DNA from: CBDVAK01 sp965371945
GTDB lineage: Bacteria; Pseudomonadota; Gammaproteobacteria; Competibacterales; JAHEDQ01
Length of the DNA: 9,803 bases
Reading direction: 5' to 3'
Assembly: GCA_965371945.1 (NCBI GenBank)
Contig: CBDVAK010000123.1
Span: forward strand, 1-9,803
A model generated the notes under the pieces. It ran no database searches and was not told the DNA's origin. It saw only the letters and a program-made list of their open reading frames with translations. The translations under genes were made by a program, and so were the position numbers. Positions 6,968 to 9,803 of this stretch are shown here, in pieces; within the stretch, counting starts at the first letter, position 1; each line of letters begins with the position of its first letter.

Positions 6968-9481
6968 ATGAACTCACATGCCCGCGTCGTGGTGATCGGC
7001 GGTGGTGTGGTCGGTGTCAGCACGCTTTACCATCTGGCCAGGAAGGGTTGGTCGGATGTGATGCTGGTCGAGCGCAAGGAACTGACCTCTGGCTCCACCT
7101 GGCATGCAGCGGGGCTGTTGCCGTTGTTCAATCTCAGCTATTCGGTGGGTCAGCTGCACAAGTACTCGGTCCGGTTCTACCGGGAACTGGAGCAGGAAAC
7201 AGGCATGGATGTCGGTTTCAAGGCGGTATCCAATATTCGCCTGGCCTGCACCCGAGAACGCATGGACGAGTATCACTATTACGTGGGTGTGGCCGGCACC
7301 GTGGGTGTCGATGTGCGTTTTCTGACCCCGCAACAGGTAGCGGAGGTCTGGCCGCTGTGCAACATCGACGGGCTGGTCGGGGCCATTCAGCATCCGGCCG
7401 ATGGCTACATACAGCCCGCCGATCTCACCCAGGCGCTGGCCAAGGGTGCCCGTGACCGGGGCGCCACTATTCATCGCAACACGACCGTGACCGCGATCGA
7501 GCAGGCCCCCGGGGGAGAATGGCTGGTACACACCGACAAAGGCGATATCCGTTGTGAACACGTGGTGTCCGCCAGCGGCAATTTTGCACGCCGGACCGGC
7601 GCCATGGTCGGACTCGATGTGCCGGTGATACCGGTACAGCATCAGTTCATCGTCACCGAACCACACCCGCAGATTGTCGAACGAAAACAGCAGGGGTTGC
7701 CGGAGATGGGTGTGTTGCGTGAGTCCGATGCCGGCTACTACCTGCGCGAGGAGAACGGTGGTCTGTTGCTTGGACCCTACGAGAAGGGCGCCCCCTGCTG
7801 CTATGTCGACGGTCCCGGAGAGGACTGTGAGTACGAGCTGTTCCAGGAGGACCTGGACCGGTTGATGCCGCATATCGAGGCCTGCATCAATCGCGTACCT
7901 GCGTTTGGGGAGGTGGGCGTCAAGCAGGTCTACAACGGCGCCATCGCCTATACACCGGACGGCAACCCGATCGTTGGTCCCGCCTGGGGGCTGCGCAATT
8001 TCTGGCTCAACGAGGGGCATAGTTTCGGTATCACCGCGGCCGGCGGCGCCGGTTGGCAACTGGCCGAGTGGATGGTCGACGGAGAACCTACGCTCGATAT
8101 GATGGGTGTCGACCCCAGACGATTCGGGCCCTATGCAGGAAGAGGTTATCTGCGTACCAAGAACGAGGAAACCTATGCCGGTGTTTTTTCCATTCACTAC
8201 CCGGACGAGGAGCGGCCCGCGGCCCGCCCATTGAAGCAGTCGCCCTGCTACGCACGTATGCAGGCGCTGGGTGCGGTATTCGGGCAGGTATACGGTTGGG
8301 AGCGCCCGAACTGGTTTGCCCCCGCAGACTACGGACTCACCGAAGCGGACCTGGACACGCCTGATGTGTTGCTTCGCAACAGCCACGCGCCACCGCCGCA
8401 GGGGCGCGACCTGCCAGTTGAAAAGTACAGTTTTCGGCGCAGTAACTACTTCGAGTTCGTGGGTCAGGAGTGTCTCCACGTTCACGACCAGGTGGGACTG
8501 CTCGACATGACCGCCTTTTCCAAGTTCGAAGTCAGTGGTCCGGGGGCGGCATCCTGGCTCAGCTCTCTGGTAGCCAACCGCATACCCAAGACCATCGGCC
8601 GCATCGGTCTGTGCCATATGCTGTCGAACAACGGCGGTGTGCGTTCGGAATTCACCATCTACAAGACCGGGCGACAGAGCTACTATCTGGTCTCCGCCGG
8701 GGCCTTCGAGCGCCATGACTGGGATTGTCTGAGCAAGGCCAGACCCACCGATGGTAGCGTTGATCTGCAGAAGGTCACCACCCAGTATGGTGTGTTGGTG
8801 CTGGCCGGCCCGCGTGCCCGCGATCTGTTGAGCCGGATCACCGACGCAGACCTGTCCAACGATGCTTTCAAGTGGCTGACGGGTCGCTCAATCGACGTCG
8901 GCTGTGCTCAGGCCCACGCGCTGAGGGTGAACTTCGTGGGTGAGCTGGGCTGGGAGCTGCATCATCCCATCGAGATGCAGAACTACATCTTCGATCGGGT
9001 CATGGAGGCCGGGCACGGGTTCGATCTCAAACCATTCGGAATCCGCGCCATGGACTCGATGCGGCTGGAAAAATCCTATCGGTTGATTCCTCGCGAAATG
9101 TCCATCGAATACTCTGCCCTGGAATCCGGGCTGGACCGTTTTGTCAGGCTCGACAAGGCTGACTTTATCGGCAAGCAGGCGTTGCAGGCCTGGCAGGCGC
9201 GCGGATTCGACAACGCTTTCGTGACCATGGAGGTACACGACGTCGAAGATGCCGACGCGCGCGGCTCCGAGGCCATTTACAAAGACGGTGAGCTGTGCGG
9301 GCGCGCCACCTCCGGTGGCTATGGCTGGCGGGTGCGGAAGTCGTTGGCGCTGGGGCTGGTACGCCCTGCCCTGGCGGCGCCGGGCACGGAACTGGAGATC
9401 GAGATTCTCGGCCAGCGCCAGCGGGCCACGGTCATTGCCGAATCACCCTTCGATCCCGACAACCTGGCGCTTCGCAGCTGA
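6968..9481 (+). CDS. Dimethylglycine/sarcosine dehydrogenase-like FAD oxidoreductase with GcvT domain
   Basis: The 837-residue product has the architecture of dimethylglycine and sarcosine dehydrogenases. These oxidatively remove an N-methyl group and pass it as formaldehyde equivalent to tetrahydrofolate. Residues 1 to about 370 are a DAO-type flavin domain: VVVIGGGVVG (7-16) binds the FAD ADP moiety. SGSTWHAAG (41-49) holds His46, matching the histidine that carries covalent FAD in mammalian relatives. YTPDGNPIVGP (328-338) and NEGHSFGITAAGGAGWQLAEW (about 348-368) complete the fold. A linker domain follows to about 480. From about 490 to 837 comes a GcvT/aminomethyltransferase-like folate domain: VHDQVGLLDMTAFSKFEVSG (505-524), FVGELGWELH (656-665), MDSMRLEKSYR (695-705) and TSGGYGW (781-787). 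The length is normal for the family. Dimethylglycine, sarcosine or another N-methyl amine could be the substrate; the neighbouring betaine-type methyltransferases favour dimethylglycine. The start is ATG 6968 with GGGAG eight bases upstream. Confidence 0.92.
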   Translation: MNSHARVVVIGGGVVGVSTLYHLARKGWSDVMLVERKELTSGSTWHAAGLLPLFNLSYSVGQLHKYSVRFYRELEQETGMDVGFKAVSNIRLACTRERMDEYHYYVGVAGTVGVDVRFLTPQQVAEVWPLCNIDGLVGAIQHPADGYIQPADLTQALAKGARDRGATIHRNTTVTAIEQAPGGEWLVHTDKGDIRCEHVVSASGNFARRTGAMVGLDVPVIPVQHQFIVTEPHPQIVERKQQGLPEMGVLRESDAGYYLREENGGLLLGPYEKGAPCCYVDGPGEDCEYELFQEDLDRLMPHIEACINRVPAFGEVGVKQVYNGAIAYTPDGNPIVGPAWGLRNFWLNEGHSFGITAAGGAGWQLAEWMVDGEPTLDMMGVDPRRFGPYAGRGYLRTKNEETYAGVFSIHYPDEERPAARPLKQSPCYARMQALGAVFGQVYGWERPNWFAPADYGLTEADLDTPDVLLRNSHAPPPQGRDLPVEKYSFRRSNYFEFVGQECLHVHDQVGLLDMTAFSKFEVSGPGAASWLSSLVANRIPKTIGRIGLCHMLSNNGGVRSEFTIYKTGRQSYYLVSAGAFERHDWDCLSKARPTDGSVDLQKVTTQYGVLVLAGPRARDLLSRITDADLSNDAFKWLTGRSIDVGCAQAHALRVNFVGELGWELHHPIEMQNYIFDRVMEAGHGFDLKPFGIRAMDSMRLEKSYRLIPREMSIEYSALESGLDRFVRLDKADFIGKQALQAWQARGFDNAFVTMEVHDVEDADARGSEAIYKDGELCGRATSGGYGWRVRKSLALGLVRPALAAPGTELEIEILGQRQRATVIAESPFDPDNLALRS

Positions 9482-9504
9482 GTGGGTGCACGAGGTTCGG
9501 ACGA

Positions 9505-9514
9505 CAGGGCCCTG
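9505..9514. repeat. 10-bp palindrome
   Basis: CAGGGCCCTG is a perfect 10-bp palindrome 24 bp after the flavoprotein stop codon. It has no loop and no T-run after it, so it is not a convincing terminator; it may be chance in GC-rich DNA. Confidence 0.3.
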
Positions 9515-9556
9515 CCCCAGACCATCTTGATAAATCGGGACGCTGGCGGACGTGAC

Positions 9557-9661
9557 GCGGGTGTGGATGGTGTCTTCCGGGGCCGTCAGCGGCAGGGAAG
9601 CCGCTGTCGAGCTTACAGGGACTATTCACAGCGTGCCTCGGAAGGCACCGTCCACACCCGC
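9557..9661 (+). repeat. 105-bp long imperfect inverted repeat, 27-bp stem (candidate structured RNA or MITE-like element)
   Basis: Bases 9557-9583 pair with 9635-9661 over 27 consecutive positions. Only three pairs are not Watson-Crick: 9568/9650, 9573/9645 and 9580/9638. All three become G-U wobbles in RNA made from the plus strand, whereas the minus-strand RNA would have A-C mismatches. The stem encloses 51 nt containing a second hairpin (9584-9609) and a 25-nt unpaired tail. The element sits between the flavoprotein stop and the next methyltransferase start, ending 33 bp before that ATG, so it would be in the leader or the intercistronic RNA. No T-run follows, so it is not a standard terminator. 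I do not recognise a known riboswitch. A MITE-like intergenic repeat is the main alternative; no flanking target duplication is obvious. Confidence 0.7.
9584..9609 (+). other. Inner hairpin of the long inverted repeat
   Basis: CAGCGGC (9587-9593) pairs perfectly with GCCGCTG (9600-9606) around the loop AGGGAA. After one T/T mismatch, CG (9584-9585) pairs with CG (9608-9609). It begins right where the outer 27-bp stem ends, so the two could stack on each other, leaving 9610-9634 unpaired. Confidence 0.55.
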
Positions 9662-9694
9662 AATGCCCCGACCTGTTGAGAATCCATTCCAGGC

Positions 9695-9803
9695 ATGAGT
9701 AACTCAAGGATGAATAACCGCTTTCTCGAACTGCTCGAACACAGGCCATGGTTGTTGGCCGACGGCGCGATCGGCACCAATTTGTTCGAATCCGGGTTGC
9801 AGA
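9695..9803 (+). CDS. Homocysteine S-methyltransferase family protein, betaine-homocysteine type (partial, cut by right edge)
   Basis: Only the first 36 codons are present. They contain WLLADGAIGTNLFESGLQ (19-36), matching the LxDGAxGTxL signature at the N-terminus of the homocysteine S-methyltransferase (Pfam S-methyl_trans) domain. That domain is found in betaine-homocysteine methyltransferase, MmuM and the first module of MetH. A short run-in before DGA, as here, fits stand-alone betaine-homocysteine enzymes of proteobacteria, which transfer a methyl from glycine betaine to homocysteine, giving dimethylglycine and methionine. The zinc-binding cysteines would lie beyond the edge. The start is ATG 9695 or the in-frame ATG 9710; neither has a well-spaced ribosome site, and a stop at 9677-9679 excludes longer forms. 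It follows the flavoprotein gene on the same strand after 213 bp that contain the long hairpin. Confidence 0.8.
   Translation, partial: MSNSRMNNRFLELLEHRPWLLADGAIGTNLFESGLQ

Noticed and set aside
6974..8716. 580-codon open frame on the minus strand
   Set aside because: It is antisense to the clear DAO-GcvT flavoprotein; the translation is rich in His, Gln and Gly with no motif. A codon-bias shadow.
9584..9609. AGGGAA loop and GCCGCTG arm as parts of a cobalamin riboswitch
   Set aside because: Short resemblances only. The rest of the cobalamin aptamer is missing, and the true B12 box reads GCCACTG.
9557..9661. Intrinsic terminator of the flavoprotein gene
   Set aside because: The stem is far longer than usual, encloses 51 nt, and is followed by CAATGCCCC rather than a T-run.
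9482..9679. 65-codon open frame after the flavoprotein
   Set aside because: It has no ribosome site or motif, and it runs through both arms of the long inverted repeat, giving an Arg-rich nonsense translation.

Overview
The window is GC-rich, densely coded bacterial chromosome. The protein motifs (a PutA close to the enteric type in its PRODH and P5CDH signatures, a non-pyrrolysine MttB-family protein, a DAO-GcvT oxidoreductase) suggest a proteobacterium, probably a gammaproteobacterium able to use methylated amines or osmolytes. The lineage is inferred from protein style only; there is no rRNA or marker gene to confirm it. I see no tRNA, rRNA, CRISPR array, transposase or phage gene.

Layout, left to right: a 178-bp upstream region (1-178); putA, a bifunctional proline dehydrogenase / P5C dehydrogenase (+, 179-3316); a family 2 glycosyltransferase with an extra C-terminal Rossmann-like domain (-, 3328-4329); a 63-bp divergent gap; a TIR-FHA two-domain protein (+, 4393-5136); an MttB-family (COG5598) methyltransferase without pyrrolysine (-, 5143-6708 or 6723); a divergent control region of about 245 bp with two dyads; a dimethylglycine/sarcosine-dehydrogenase-like flavoprotein with a GcvT folate domain (+, 6968-9481); a 213-bp gap holding a very long imperfect hairpin (9557-9661); and the first 36 codons of a homocysteine S-methyltransferase of betaine-homocysteine type (+, 9695 to the right edge). 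Strand alternates at every junction up to 6968. The two tail-to-tail junctions have only 11 and 6 bp between stop codons and no visible terminator.

The right half reads as a module for stripping methyl groups from quaternary and tertiary amines. The MttB homologue could move a methyl from a betaine to a corrinoid protein. The betaine-homocysteine type enzyme could move one to homocysteine, giving methionine and dimethylglycine. The DAO-GcvT flavoprotein could oxidise the dimethylglycine or sarcosine produced, passing one-carbon units to tetrahydrofolate. PutA on the left would degrade proline, and would also receive the product if the MttB homologue acts on proline betaine. The glycosyltransferase and TIR-FHA genes have no obvious link to this metabolism and look like accessory genes inserted between the two catabolic blocks.

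The points most worth a second look are the 27-bp-stem hairpin just upstream of the methyltransferase gene, the TIR-FHA fusion, and the near-perfect 38-bp dyad between the divergent methyltransferase and flavoprotein genes.
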